A stretch of 64,000 bases of DNA from an uncultured Lachnospiraceae bacterium (GCA_949948735.1 CATLGV010000014.1:32633-96632), one strand, 5' to 3'. Counted from the first letter of the stretch, positions 15,573 through 24,796 are shown. Translations and numbers: made by a program. Notes: generated from the letters alone by a model not told the origin.

Positions 15573-16946
15573 TTAAGGACAGTCCAGCATCAGCATGACG
15601 CAGAGCGCAAATTCTCCCTCCGCCTGCCGGATATCAACATCCCCGTAGTAACGCTGCGCCACCTTCCGGATATTCGCCAGTCCAAAGCCATGGCCGCCAT
15701 CCTTCTTTGTGGTCACCGGCAGGCCGCTTTCGCTGTCCAGCTGCCGTATTCCGTTCATGCTGTTCTTTACTTCTATCAAATACGCGTTCTTCCTTCGCGA
15801 GGAGGTAATCCATATATACGGCTCTCTGCAGCCCAGCGCCGCCTCTATCGCGTTGTCTGCCGCGTTGCTCAGTATAACGCTGATATCAAAGACGTCCACA
15901 GCCGCCCCCTGCGGGTACCGGAAATCATAAGTAAAGGCAATGCCCTTTTCAGCTGCCTCCCGGTGCTTCTCCCATAAAATAACATCTGTAATAGCATTGC
16001 CGCTCCTGATATCCGCCAAAGCCCCGTCTACCCGGCCGTGCAGCTTCTCCAAATATTCGTTTGTCTCCGTATTGGCCCCATAAAGCTTTTCCAGAACCAT
16101 CACATGGTTTCTCATGTCATGCTTGAGGCTGCGGATATCGAGATACAGCCGGTCTATCTCCCGGATATGCTGCCTCATATCCTCCATCTGCCGGGATAAC
16201 ACGGCCTCCTCCTTCTCCCGCTCCTGCCGCTCCCGCAGCTGCTGGTAGAAGACCACCACCGCAAGCATCGCCGCAAACGAGACGCCCATATACAGCGCCG
16301 CAAACCCGTTGTAAGCGCTCTGATAGTCCCGGATGCCCTGCCCTGCCGCCGCATAAGCATCATAGAAAAAGGCCGTCATCGCATAGCCTGTCGCCGCCGA
16401 CAGCGCCGGCGCAAGCATCATCAACAGCTCCCTGCCCGTCATATCGGCGCTTTTGCTGCGGTATGCCCGGTGTATGATGCGAATCAGCAGGCCAATCGCC
16501 AGGCAGTCCATTGCCGTGAGCAGCAGCTCCATCAGAATAAACAGTCCAAACGCCAAATACGGCCGCAGCGCCATCTCGGGCGTCATCAGCAGTCCCTCGT
16601 ACAGCATTGCCCACGGCAGGAGAATAATGCGCCATGCTATGGGATCCAATATCCAGTAAGTAACCGCAAGAAACAGCTTTTGCCGGATATTTCTTCTGTC
16701 AATCCCGTACATCACCAAAAATGCCGCGGCTGCGCCGGCCGCATGGGCCGTCATGCTGTTCATCACACAGGGACAAAATTTGCACAACAGCATGACGGCT
16801 ATATAGGCCGCGCCAATCGCCGCCATATGCCGTCTCTGCGCCAGAAACGGCCGCACAAACCAGACAAGAAGAACGCCTGACGCCGCAATGCCCGCAATGC
16901 TTCGCACATATCCCGCAATGTCCCAGCAAAATTCCCAATCTATCAT
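15573..16946 (-). CDS. AgrC-like GHKL sensor histidine kinase
   Basis: 457 residues from the ATG at 16946 (GAGAGGA eight bases upstream). About six membrane helices occupy residues 1-240. A coiled linker follows, then the dimerisation/phospho-acceptor segment LKHDMRNHV and a GHKL ATPase domain with the N-box (SNAADNAIEA) and G-box (GGHGFGLANI). It starts 13 bases after the response-regulator stop and clearly pairs with it. No AgrB or AgrD peptide gene is nearby, so the signal is unknown. Confidence 0.88.
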   Translation of the reverse strand: MIDWEFCWDIAGYVRSIAGIAASGVLLVWFVRPFLAQRRHMAAIGAAYIAVMLLCKFCPCVMNSMTAHAAGAAAAFLVMYGIDRRNIRQKLFLAVTYWILDPIAWRIILLPWAMLYEGLLMTPEMALRPYLAFGLFILMELLLTAMDCLAIGLLIRIIHRAYRSKSADMTGRELLMMLAPALSAATGYAMTAFFYDAYAAAGQGIRDYQSAYNGFAALYMGVSFAAMLAVVVFYQQLRERQEREKEEAVLSRQMEDMRQHIREIDRLYLDIRSLKHDMRNHVMVLEKLYGANTETNEYLEKLHGRVDGALADIRSGNAITDVILWEKHREAAEKGIAFTYDFRYPQGAAVDVFDISVILSNAADNAIEAALGCREPYIWITSSRRKNAYLIEVKNSMNGIRQLDSESGLPVTTKKDGGHGFGLANIRKVAQRYYGDVDIRQAEGEFALCVMLMLDCP

Positions 16947-16959
16947 ATGTATTGTCCTC

Positions 16960-17688
16960 TCAGGCTCTCTGGTTATACTGCAGATAACGCCTGACAAACT
17001 CCGGATACTGTTTTTTTGCCATCAGCGCCGTTCCCTGCTCCAAATAAATCATGGACGCGTCGTATTTCACCACATATTTGAAATGAACCAGATAAGCGCG
17101 GTGGGACCTGAAAAAATCCGCCCCCAGCTCCCGCTCCAAATCGGACAGCCGCCCGTAATACTCAACTGCTCCGCCCGTATAATGTATCATCACCTTGCGG
17201 TTAAAGACCTCCGCGTAAATAATATCCTTATGCAAAATCCGCGTATGCACGCCGCCGGATTTGATGATAAGGCTGCTTCCCTCATCCCGCCCGCGCTGTG
17301 CCAGGCGCAGCTGCTTCCGCTCCCGATACTGCGCTGCCGCTCCCAGAAGCACCTGCGCAAAACGCCCGTCGTCAAACGGCTTTACAAGGTAATGAAACGC
17401 CCCTACGTCAAAGGCGTCAAACACATAATCCTCCATTGCCGTCACAAAGATCAGAACGGTGTCCCGCCCGGCGCCCGCATGCTGCGCCCGCAGCCTCTTT
17501 GCCGTATCCATACCGTTCTCCCCCGGCATCTGAATATCCAGAAACAAGATATCCGGCAGCGTTTCGTCCCCAAGCAGCGCCTCCCCCGAGGGATAGACAC
17601 AGACCTCGGCCAAAGGGCAGACCTGTCCCGCCTTATCCGCAAGCATTTCCCTGATTGCCCTGTCGTCGTCACATATTGCTATCCGCAT
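16960..17688 (-). CDS. LytTR-family response regulator (AgrA-like)
   Basis: 242 residues from the ATG at 17688 (MRIAICDDD), which sits just behind GGTGGAGGAG. The receiver domain has the acidic pair CDDD, phospho-acceptor Asp in LFLDIQMPG, Thr in FVTAME and Lys in YLVKPF. The C-terminal LytTR DNA-binding domain runs from about 135 and ends FVRRYLQYNQ. The start overlaps the end of the upstream YigZ gene by 20 bases, implying coupled translation. It is followed by its kinase. Confidence 0.9.
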   Translation of the reverse strand: MRIAICDDDRAIREMLADKAGQVCPLAEVCVYPSGEALLGDETLPDILFLDIQMPGENGMDTAKRLRAQHAGAGRDTVLIFVTAMEDYVFDAFDVGAFHYLVKPFDDGRFAQVLLGAAAQYRERKQLRLAQRGRDEGSSLIIKSGGVHTRILHKDIIYAEVFNRKVMIHYTGGAVEYYGRLSDLERELGADFFRSHRAYLVHFKYVVKYDASMIYLEQGTALMAKKQYPEFVRRYLQYNQRA

Positions 17689-18331
17689 GCTCCTCCACCC
17701 TGTAATACAGCCTCTCCAGCTCCTCAAGCGCCGCCTGCGCGCTTGTAATTTCCGTCAGCTCCCTGCAGACGCTGTCGTAATCCTCAATAGGAATAACAAC
17801 CGTTATTGATACGTTTTCCGTGTATGCGCAGTCGACCGTTTGGATATGTCTTGCCGCCAGCAGATGCTGAATCTTACCGACACTGTTATAATCCGTCCCG
17901 ATACGCAGCCTTACCCCAAACTGCTGGCGCACCGTTTCACAGTCCTCCAGCGCCTTCCTGAGCACACCCGAATAGGCCCGCACCAGCCCGCCGGTCCCCA
18001 AAAGCGTCCCCCCGAAATAGCGCGTGACCACCGCCGCAATATTACGGATTTCACTGCCAAGCAGCACCTCCAGCATGGGCCTGCCCGCCGTACCGCCGGG
18101 CTCCCCGTCGTCGCTGCTTCTGGTAAGCTGCGCCCTGCTGCCTATGACAAACGCGGAACAGTTGTGCCTCGCGTCATAATATTTCTTCTTCATTTCGTCT
18201 ATAAAGGCCGCTGCCTCCTCCTCGCTCGCGACAGGACGGACCGTTGCTATAAACCGCGATTTCTTCTCCACAAGCTCTGCCTCGGCGCCCTTCGTAAGCA
18301 GGATAAAATTGTCGTATTCCGTATGCTCCAT
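17669..18331 (-). CDS. YigZ/IMPACT-family protein
   Basis: 220 residues, matching the usual two-domain YigZ length. The UPF0029 N-terminal half contains KKYYDARHNCSAFVIG and the hallmark SSDDGEPGGTAGRPML; the C-terminal half (about 145-205) is the DUF1949 ferredoxin-like domain. The biochemical role is not established; relatives are linked to translation control. It heads the transcript containing the two-component pair. Confidence 0.93.
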   Translation of the reverse strand: MEHTEYDNFILLTKGAEAELVEKKSRFIATVRPVASEEEAAAFIDEMKKKYYDARHNCSAFVIGSRAQLTRSSDDGEPGGTAGRPMLEVLLGSEIRNIAAVVTRYFGGTLLGTGGLVRAYSGVLRKALEDCETVRQQFGVRLRIGTDYNSVGKIQHLLAARHIQTVDCAYTENVSITVVIPIEDYDSVCRELTEITSAQAALEELERLYYRVEEHADSNM

Positions 18332-18467
18332 AAATCCTGTGCCCTCCCCTGCGGCCTTTTGCCCTGTTCTGCTCTATCTTAACACATCCGTGTATAAAAA
18401 GTAAGAGCCTTGCCCAGAATACATAGAAAAAGCATTTTCATCAGAATAAACTGTCCGCAAAAAAAAC

Positions 18468-18496
18468 TTTATTTATGCGCACCAATTTGTTATAAT
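18468..18496 (+). promoter_or_regulatory. Candidate promoter of the PBP1A gene
   Basis: TTTATT (18468-18473), 17-base spacer, perfect TATAAT (18491-18496), about 48 bases before the ATG. Confidence 0.5.
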
Positions 18497-18543
18497 GATG
18501 AGATAGCGTAAATGCATAATGTTTTCAATATGGAGGTGACTCT

Positions 18544-21342
18544 ATGAATTACGGGAAAAAAGGAATTCACAAAATCCAAAAATCCCTGACTTCAAAAACG
18601 ATAAAGCTCAAAAAAATGTTTTTTGTTACCGCACTGAAGCTGGCGCTTGTCGCGGTGCTGGCGACGGCGGTTATCGGCTGCTGCCTGCTCATCGGCATTT
18701 TTAAAGGCATCCTGCGGTCCACGCCCGATATAGATCCCGTATCCGTTATGCCCACAGCCTACGCGACCGTGGTTTACGACGCCAAGGGAAACGAGATTAC
18801 CAAGCTTGTCGCGGCCAATTCCAACAGAAGCCCGGTGCGAATCGACCAGGTGCCTCAGTATCTTCTGGACGCCTTTGTCGCGATCGAGGACGAGCGGTTT
18901 TACTCGCATAACGGCATTGATATCAAGGGAATTTTCCGTGCCGCAGCCGCGGTTCTCGAGACCAGAAGCCTGTCCCAGGGTGCTTCCACCATCACACAGC
19001 AGCTTATCAAAAACAATGTCTTCGACAACTGGGTCAATCAGGACGACAGCATCAAAAAGATCAAGCGAAAGATTCAGGAGCAGTACCTGGCCATCGAGCT
19101 TGAGAAAAAAATGAGCAAGGAGGAGATTTTAGAGGCGTACATGAATTCCATCAACCTCGGACAGAATACGCTCGGCGTCAAGGCAGCCGCGTCACGGTAT
19201 TTTGACAAGGAGCCGTATCAGCTGACGCTTTCCGAGTGCGCGGTCATCGCCGCGATTACGCAGAATCCTTCCAAGCTCAATCCGATATCCCATCCGGAGG
19301 AAAATATAAAACGCCGTGATAAAGTACTGAATAATATGCTCAAGCATGGCTATATTTCCCAGGCGGAATATGACGCCGCCATCAAGGACGACGTCTATGA
19401 CCGGATTGCCAAGGTCAACGATGAAATGGAAGCGAACGCAGTCTATACATATTTTGTAGACGAGCTTGCCGAGCAGGTATTGAATGACCTGATGGAGATT
19501 AAAGGCTACAACGAGACGCAGGCCTACAATATGCTTTACAGCGGCGGCCTGCGGATTTACACCACACAGGACCCGGATATTCAGGCCATCTGTGACGATG
19601 TATTTACCAATGAGGAGCTTTATCCCGCCAATACCAAATGGTATCTGAACTATGTCCTCACCGTCGAAAAGGCAAACGGTGAGAAGGAAAACCACAGTAC
19701 GGAAATGTTCAAGGCATTTTTTAAGGAAAAGAACGCCTCCTTCAATCTGCTGTACCCCTCTCAGGAGGACGCCTACGCGGCCATTGAGGAGTACAAGGCT
19801 GCCGTCATGTCCGAGGGGGACAAGGTAGACGGCGAGCGCATCACACTTACGCCGCAGCCGCAGGCGTCCCTGACGGTTATGGATCAGTCGACCGGCTATG
19901 TCGTTGCCATTGTCGGCGGGCGCGGCCCCAAAGAAGGAAGCCGTACCCTGAACCGTGCCACAAACACAACGCGGCAGCCCGGTTCTACCTTTAAGGTCGT
20001 ATCCACCTACGCACCCGCGCTCGACAGCGCTGGCGCGACGCTTGCCTCCGTACAGAACGACGCTCCCTACAGCTACGCAAACGGCAGACCCGTCGCAAAC
20101 CACTGGGGCAGCACCTATCGCGGACTGCTTTCTTACCGGTATGCCATCCAATGGTCGGCAAACGTCGTAACCGTCAAGGCACTGACACAGATCACACCGC
20201 AGCTTGGCTTCGACTATCTGCAGAATTTTGGCTTCACCACGCTGGTAGACCGGCGTGTGCTCAAGGACGGCACCGTGCTCTCCGACATCGGTCAGCCTCT
20301 GGCCCTTGGCGGCATCACGGACGGCGTTACCAATCTGGAGCTGAATGCCGCCTATGCGGCCATCGCCAACAGCGGCACTTATATTAAGCCCAAGTTTTAT
20401 ACCAAAATCGTAGACAGCAACGGAAATGTCGTGATTGACAACACGCAGCCGGAGACCACGCAGGTTATCAAGGCTACTACCGCATGGCTTCTGACCAGCG
20501 CCATGCAGGATGTTATCAACTCCGGAACCGGCGGACGATGCCGCTTCCCCAATATGGCAATCGCGGGAAAGACCGGTACTACAACCGACTATAAGGATGT
20601 ATGGTTTTCCGGCTATACCCCCTACTATACCGCCACAACATGGGTAGGCTTTGACAACAACGTAAGCCTGACCGGTACGGACGAGAAAAACCTCGCAAAG
20701 ACCCTATGGCGCGAGGTTATGGCAAAAATCCATGAAAATCTGGAATACAAGTCCTTTACGATGCCGGGCGGCATCGTTACGGCCGCCGTATGCTCCAAGT
20801 CCGGCAGACTTCCGATTGCAGGCGTCTGTGACGAGCATGTCCGCACGGAATATTTTGCCGAGGGAACTGTGCCGACGGAGTACTGTGATGTGCATGTCAT
20901 GTCAAATATATGCGCATATTCCGGCCTTACGGCTACGGAGGAATGTCCGTTCAAGGTCGCTTCACTGGTAGAGCAGATTCCGACAAGGCTGCAGGACATC
21001 TCTCTTGGCAACGCGCTGACTGCGCCGGCGACGGAGGAGGATCCGGACGCAGAGGAGGAGGATCCCGCTGATGCCTCCCAGATGTGCCCGCACAACAGCG
21101 ACTTCTTTGCCGCGCCGAACGCGCAGGAGGTATTGCTCCAGCAGGCCCTGCAGCTTCAGCAGATGCAGAATCCGCAGACGCCGGCTCCGGACACCGGTGC
21201 GCCGCCTGCAGCGCCATCGGATACCACGATACCGCCGGCCACAGTACCGCCGACGACCACAGTACCGCCAGCCACTACGGCGCCTACACTTCCTACGCTG
21301 CCTACACTGCCCACCGTACCGCCGGCGGCCGGAACGGAATAA
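18544..21342 (+). CDS. Class A penicillin-binding protein (PBP1A type)
   Basis: 932 residues. A cytoplasmic Lys-rich start, one membrane helix at about 27-52, the glycosyltransferase GT51 domain (EDERFYSHNG, GASTITQQLIKN), then the transpeptidase with SxxK in RQPGSTFKVV, SxN in SANVV and KTG in AGKTGTT. It builds and cross-links peptidoglycan on the outer face of the membrane. The C-terminal 130 residues are an acidic stretch followed by a Gln-rich and then a Pro/Thr tail with PTLPTLPTLPTVPP repeats, probably wall-spanning. ATG follows GGAGGTG. Confidence 0.96.
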   Translation: MNYGKKGIHKIQKSLTSKTIKLKKMFFVTALKLALVAVLATAVIGCCLLIGIFKGILRSTPDIDPVSVMPTAYATVVYDAKGNEITKLVAANSNRSPVRIDQVPQYLLDAFVAIEDERFYSHNGIDIKGIFRAAAAVLETRSLSQGASTITQQLIKNNVFDNWVNQDDSIKKIKRKIQEQYLAIELEKKMSKEEILEAYMNSINLGQNTLGVKAAASRYFDKEPYQLTLSECAVIAAITQNPSKLNPISHPEENIKRRDKVLNNMLKHGYISQAEYDAAIKDDVYDRIAKVNDEMEANAVYTYFVDELAEQVLNDLMEIKGYNETQAYNMLYSGGLRIYTTQDPDIQAICDDVFTNEELYPANTKWYLNYVLTVEKANGEKENHSTEMFKAFFKEKNASFNLLYPSQEDAYAAIEEYKAAVMSEGDKVDGERITLTPQPQASLTVMDQSTGYVVAIVGGRGPKEGSRTLNRATNTTRQPGSTFKVVSTYAPALDSAGATLASVQNDAPYSYANGRPVANHWGSTYRGLLSYRYAIQWSANVVTVKALTQITPQLGFDYLQNFGFTTLVDRRVLKDGTVLSDIGQPLALGGITDGVTNLELNAAYAAIANSGTYIKPKFYTKIVDSNGNVVIDNTQPETTQVIKATTAWLLTSAMQDVINSGTGGRCRFPNMAIAGKTGTTTDYKDVWFSGYTPYYTATTWVGFDNNVSLTGTDEKNLAKTLWREVMAKIHENLEYKSFTMPGGIVTAAVCSKSGRLPIAGVCDEHVRTEYFAEGTVPTEYCDVHVMSNICAYSGLTATEECPFKVASLVEQIPTRLQDISLGNALTAPATEEDPDAEEEDPADASQMCPHNSDFFAAPNAQEVLLQQALQLQQMQNPQTPAPDTGAPPAAPSDTTIPPATVPPTTTVPPATTAPTLPTLPTLPTVPPAAGTE

Positions 21343-21368
21343 ACGCAGCCGGCAGCATGCATTCAGGG

Positions 21369-21410
21369 AATACCCGCGATTGACAGGACACTCCGTCAAT
21401 CGCGGGTATT
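21369..21410 (+). terminator. Terminator after the PBP1A gene
   Basis: A 16-bp perfect stem (21369-21384 with 21395-21410), 10-base loop, then CCTTTG. Strong hairpin, modest T-tract. Confidence 0.65.
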
Positions 21411-21468
21411 CCTTTGAACAAACCGCCTTCAGGCCGCACCGGCATGGGAAGAAATATTTAAAAATGAA

Positions 21469-21497
21469 TTGACATGACACTGCTTTTATGATAAGAT
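21469..21497 (+). promoter_or_regulatory. tRNA-Thr promoter
   Basis: TTGACA (21469-21474), 17-base spacer, TAAGAT (21492-21497), 35 bases before the tRNA. Confidence 0.65.
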
Positions 21498-21531
21498 AAC
21501 TGACGGTGACAATATCCGTCATTCGAATGAT

Positions 21532-21604
21532 GCTGTCTTGGCGCAGTCGGTAGCGCGTCGCCTTGGTAAGGCGGAGGTCGGGGGTTCAAGTCCCCTAGAC
21601 AGCT
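21532..21604 (+). tRNA. tRNA-Thr (anticodon GGT)
   Basis: Acceptor GCTGTCT (21532-21538) pairs with AGACAGC (21597-21603). The anticodon loop TTGGTAA gives GGT. The T-arm GGGGG-TTCAAGT-CCCCT is intact. The discriminator is T and no CCA is encoded. Confidence 0.93.
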
Positions 21605-21626
21605 TTGCATTGTTCATGGAATAAAG

Positions 21627-21655
21627 CCTTCAGAGTTTTCTGAAGGTTTTTTTTT
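21627..21655 (+). terminator. Terminator after tRNA-Thr
   Basis: CCTTCAGA (21627-21634), GTTT loop, TCTGAAGG, then nine T residues. Confidence 0.9.
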
Positions 21656-21828
21656 CGAAATATTACGATTTTATTACTGAATTATTGGCATTTTGCATAT
21701 TTTTGATGATTTCTTGCCAATTTGACCAACATAGAGTATACTTTGTTCTATCTACTACAATTCGGAGCGGAACGCCGCTGCCGGATTGGACAAAGCATTT
21801 TACCGGCAAATAAGCAGGGGATATTGAT

Positions 21829-22242
21829 ATGAAGAAAACAACAATCAACCGCATACTGATAGGCGTCATAACCTTAATGGTTCTCTCCATTTGCTTCCTG
21901 ATCGTATGCATTGTGACAAGACCACGATATATTGATACCAGTGAACCCGAGACGGCGGTTATCCGGGAGGTTCCCTTTGTCGAGAGCCAGCCCGACGCGT
22001 TGGCCGAGAGCGGCGGACAGCCTGTCACCGAGACGGCAGAGGCTCCTTCTGTGCTTCAGGGAAAGACCTCAGCCCGCGTCAATGTCCGCAATGCCCCCAC
22101 CGAGGACGGGAAGGTCCTTGCGACCGTCGATGAGGGCACGGTTTTCGAGATTGTAGAAATTCTGGATATCGGCTGGACGCATGTCATCTACGAGAATCAG
22201 GACGCCTATATCTCTTCATCGTACGTGATCATCCTTCATTAA
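21829..22242 (+). CDS. Small membrane-anchored SH3-domain protein
   Basis: 137 residues. A short basic N-terminus, a membrane helix at about 8-30, an acidic linker (35-75), then a bacterial SH3 (SH3_3) domain with ARVNVRNAPTEDGKVLATV and a closing AYISSSYV strand. The topology is N-in with the SH3 domain outside, likely touching cell wall. It is single, between tRNA-Thr and the YihY gene. No enzymatic domain is present, so a wall-sensing or anchoring role is only a guess. In the 224 bases upstream I see only the tRNA terminator. Confidence 0.82.
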   Translation: MKKTTINRILIGVITLMVLSICFLIVCIVTRPRYIDTSEPETAVIREVPFVESQPDALAESGGQPVTETAEAPSVLQGKTSARVNVRNAPTEDGKVLATVDEGTVFEIVEILDIGWTHVIYENQDAYISSSYVIILH

Positions 22243-22265
22243 GCAAAGATTCTTTCCGACAGACA

Positions 22266-22292
22266 AAACCGCAAGCCTGTAGCTTGCGGTTT
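22266..22292. terminator. Bidirectional terminator between the SH3 and YihY genes
   Basis: AAACCGCAAGC (22266-22276), loop CTGTA, GCTTGCGGTTT (22282-22292), flanked by A/T tracts on both sides. It overlaps the TAA of the YihY gene. Confidence 0.8.
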
Positions 22293-23211
22293 ATTCATCT
22301 CCACGATACATATCTTTATAATATTGGCTGACATACATATAATTATAGCCGTATTCTGCAAACTTTCGCAGCACCACGTTGATCTCCGCTCCGATAAATA
22401 CAATGTTCATCGTACCGTAAAGCCATAAAATGAAAATCACAATCGTTGCCAGGCTGCCATAGGTTACGGAATAATTCGCAAAATTATCTATGTAAAACGA
22501 AAATCCCCAGGAATAGGCCAGCCACACCACCGTTGAAAAGACCGCTCCCGGAAATTCGTATTGAATACGCGACTTCCTGTTGGGCATCTTCATATAGATC
22601 AGCATAAACAGCACCACCAGCAGCAGCGGGGTAAACACATATTTCCCATATCGAAACAGCCGTTCAAACAGGACAAGACCGGGTATATACCGGACAAGGG
22701 CGTTAAAAATATTATTTCCCAGTACAATCAGCACCATTGTAAGCCCAAGCATCACAAAAAATATCAGTACATACAAAATGGCAAGCGCATACAGCACAAT
22801 CGTCCCCCGCGTCTCCTTAATGCCGTACACCGCGTTCATCCCTATAATGACCGCATATACCCCTTTTGACGCGCAAAACAGCACCATCAGTACGGTAAAG
22901 GACTGGAGCATTGTCGTACTGCCATAGACCTCCCTGATAATCTGCCGCAAAAGCGGCTCAAGCTCCCCCGGCATAACCGCCAGCACATAGGAGCTGATAA
23001 CCCCCGCATTGATCGGCAGATACTGAAACATTGATACGCAGAACATCACCATCGGCACCAGAGACATCAATACAAACAGTGCGGCGTGTCCCGAAAAGGA
23101 AGAAACATGGTCATATCGTATCTTCTTCGAAAAGTAGAGCAGCTGCTCCGCGGCAATTTTAAGCCGTCTGCTTTTGATTTTCCCGGTTCTCTTACTTCCA
23201 TCCGCGCACAT
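22291..23211 (-). CDS. YihY/BrkB-family inner membrane protein
   Basis: 306 residues with a basic cytoplasmic start and six hydrophobic helices between about 45 and 285, the YihY/UPF0761 layout. Conserved-looking features include the LLYFSKKIRYDHVSS segment before helix 1 and the late motif YGSLATIVIFILWLY. The function of the family is unsettled (once called RNase BN, now thought a transporter-like membrane protein). The start is six bases after the CheC-like stop, with its ribosome site AAAAGGGA inside that gene. Confidence 0.88.
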   Translation of the reverse strand: MCADGSKRTGKIKSRRLKIAAEQLLYFSKKIRYDHVSSFSGHAALFVLMSLVPMVMFCVSMFQYLPINAGVISSYVLAVMPGELEPLLRQIIREVYGSTTMLQSFTVLMVLFCASKGVYAVIIGMNAVYGIKETRGTIVLYALAILYVLIFFVMLGLTMVLIVLGNNIFNALVRYIPGLVLFERLFRYGKYVFTPLLLVVLFMLIYMKMPNRKSRIQYEFPGAVFSTVVWLAYSWGFSFYIDNFANYSVTYGSLATIVIFILWLYGTMNIVFIGAEINVVLRKFAEYGYNYMYVSQYYKDMYRGDE

Positions 23212-23217
23212 CGGGCG

Positions 23218-23832
23218 TTATCCCTTTTGCTTTGCCTTCTTGATAAGGAACAAATCACTGATCGCCTTGCCAAGATTGTGCGGATAAAGCTGCACGATAG
23301 GGCTGCTGAATATATCTCCTATCTGCATCCTGAAGCCCACCTTAACGAACTTCTCTTCATTTGGAAATTCATACGCGATGTACTGTCCGTCCTCCATATA
23401 CTGTGCATCCGGTGTCGAAATGTCGGTTTTGCGCTCCAGCATGACGCTCATAGAGGTTGCCGCCGCGCCCATCATCTGATTCATCGCTTCCGATACCGCG
23501 CTCAGATGCATCTCGCTGAACTCCATCTGCGCAAAGCTGCCAAAGCCGTCCCCGCCCATCATCAAATCCGCGATTTTCTTCGCATCCGGCTCCTCGAGCA
23601 TCAGAATACTGCAGCCCTTAAGGCCCTCGACATAATTTACCTTCACAAAAACCTTCTTATCGGAAACATTTTTCGCATACTCATTCTTCTCGATAATCTC
23701 CACTCTGGGCGGCGTAATATCCACCGGATGGCGGACCAGCTGGCTCAGTGTGGACGCCGAGGCGCCGAGACAGATGTTTGAAATCTCGCCTATCGCATCT
23801 ATTTCCATATCACTAAATATATAATTGTTCAT
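23218..23832 (-). CDS. CheC-like chemotaxis phosphatase
   Basis: 204 residues from the ATG at 23832 (MNNYIFSD), seven bases behind GGAGGG; an in-frame GTG at 23850 is rejected. Two copies of the CheC active-site pattern ExxN are present, GEISN near residue 17 and SEAMN near 111, each in its helix with the following small-residue run, so both phosphatase sites look intact. CheC/FliY/CheX proteins dephosphorylate CheY-P. No other chemotaxis gene is adjacent; instead it lies between an HTH regulator and YihY in one operon. Confidence 0.85.
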   Translation of the reverse strand: MNNYIFSDMEIDAIGEISNICLGASASTLSQLVRHPVDITPPRVEIIEKNEYAKNVSDKKVFVKVNYVEGLKGCSILMLEEPDAKKIADLMMGGDGFGSFAQMEFSEMHLSAVSEAMNQMMGAAATSMSVMLERKTDISTPDAQYMEDGQYIAYEFPNEEKFVKVGFRMQIGDIFSSPIVQLYPHNLGKAISDLFLIKKAKQKG

Positions 23833-23846
23833 CTCATATCCCTCCA

Positions 23847-24350
23847 TCACATCATCAGTGCCGCCGGCTCACACTTTAACGCGGATGCCAGCTTGTAAAC
23901 CAGATTATCCGGCTGTCTCGACAAGTCACAGTTAAACAGCTCGCAGTTCTTTATCGTGGAAACGCTGTACCCGGCCCGCTCCGCGACCTGCTTCTGAGAA
24001 AGGCCAAGAGCAAACCTGCGAAGCTTCACGGCCGATATCTTCGCAAAATGCAGATAAAGGTACTTCCCGTCATAATTCACGGAATTCACAAGCTGTATCA
24101 GCTCCCCGCCGTTGCTCATCGGCTCCTTATCCAGCTTGTATATCGATACAATCGCTGTCATCATCTTTCTCATAATTTTCTCGTCGGTATAATGGCTCAA
24201 ATTCTCAATGGGTATGTAAACATCCATATACGCTGCTTTCAGGTCCCTGATTTGTTCCTCGCCAAGCCGCACAAGATAATTGTTCTCCCGCGCTTCGTCG
24301 TACATCGCGGAAATTTTCATCCAAAATTCATCTTTATCAAACGCCGGCAT
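23847..24350 (-). CDS. HTH (XRE-type) regulator with unknown N-terminal domain
   Basis: 167 residues from the ATG at 24350 (MPAFDKDEFW), behind GGGGAGGAGCAGGA. The N-terminal two thirds (about 1-105) is a helical/beta domain I do not recognise. The C-terminus (about 108-160) is a helix-turn-helix of XRE type with LRRFALGLSQKQVAERAGYS followed by VSTIKNCE. A C-terminal XRE domain is less common than an N-terminal one. It is the first gene of the HTH-CheC-YihY operon, driven by a consensus sigma-A promoter, and may regulate it. Confidence 0.75.
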   Translation of the reverse strand: MPAFDKDEFWMKISAMYDEARENNYLVRLGEEQIRDLKAAYMDVYIPIENLSHYTDEKIMRKMMTAIVSIYKLDKEPMSNGGELIQLVNSVNYDGKYLYLHFAKISAVKLRRFALGLSQKQVAERAGYSVSTIKNCELFNCDLSRQPDNLVYKLASALKCEPAALMM

Positions 24351-24384
24351 GTCCTGCTCCTCCCCAAGCCTGTATTTATATATT

Positions 24385-24413
24385 ATTATACGATACCGCA
24401 AAAACAGTGTCAA
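24385..24413 (-). promoter_or_regulatory. Consensus sigma-A promoter of the HTH-CheC-YihY operon
   Basis: Minus strand TTGACA (24413-24408), 17-base spacer, TATAAT (24390-24385): a perfect match in both boxes. Confidence 0.85.
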
Positions 24414-24457
24414 TTAATATGTCATTTTTACGCACGGCGCGCTTTTTCATTTAGTGC

Positions 24458-24486
24458 TTGACGTTTTGAATACGCATTGTTATACT
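24458..24486 (+). promoter_or_regulatory. Promoter of the small 24572 gene
   Basis: TTGACG (24458-24463), 17-base spacer, TATACT (24481-24486). Back to back with the operon promoter at 24385, 45 bases apart. Confidence 0.65.
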
Positions 24487-24571
24487 AAAGGTTAGGATTT
24501 TTACTTTGATGTTTTTCAAAATTGGCCAAAGCTCCCTGCCAAACAAAAATGATACAGAAAGGCGGATGACA

Positions 24572-24796
24572 ATGAGTATTTTTAAGGATGACAGATCTAC
24601 AATGAACGAAGCCGCAGCGAATCTCGACGAAGCGCTTTCTCACTGCGGTCTGGACACAGCGCTTCACAAGGCTTTTGATGCAGGCATGAATTTGGACGAA
24701 ATACTGTACGTTATCTTTGCCCACACCGACCGGACCGTTAAGCGGTATGTCGTTCAGGATCAGTTAAAAAAGGCTGCAAACAAGGATAAAGCTTAA
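24572..24796 (+). CDS. Small soluble protein of unknown function
   Basis: 74 residues from the ATG at 24572; AAAGGCGG is about nine bases upstream and an ATG two codons earlier is too close to it. The sequence (MSIFKDDRSTMNEAAANLDE, then ALSHCGLDTALHKAFDAGMN) is mostly helical and acidic, ending in a Lys-rich helix. No signal, membrane segment or recognised domain. The good promoter and ribosome site argue it is real. The direct neighbour is tRNA-Trp. Confidence 0.65.
   Translation: MSIFKDDRSTMNEAAANLDEALSHCGLDTALHKAFDAGMNLDEILYVIFAHTDRTVKRYVVQDQLKKAANKDKA

Noticed and set aside
15573..17688. A complete agr quorum-sensing system
   Set aside because: Kinase and regulator are present, but no AgrB membrane peptidase or AgrD peptide frame was found next to them.
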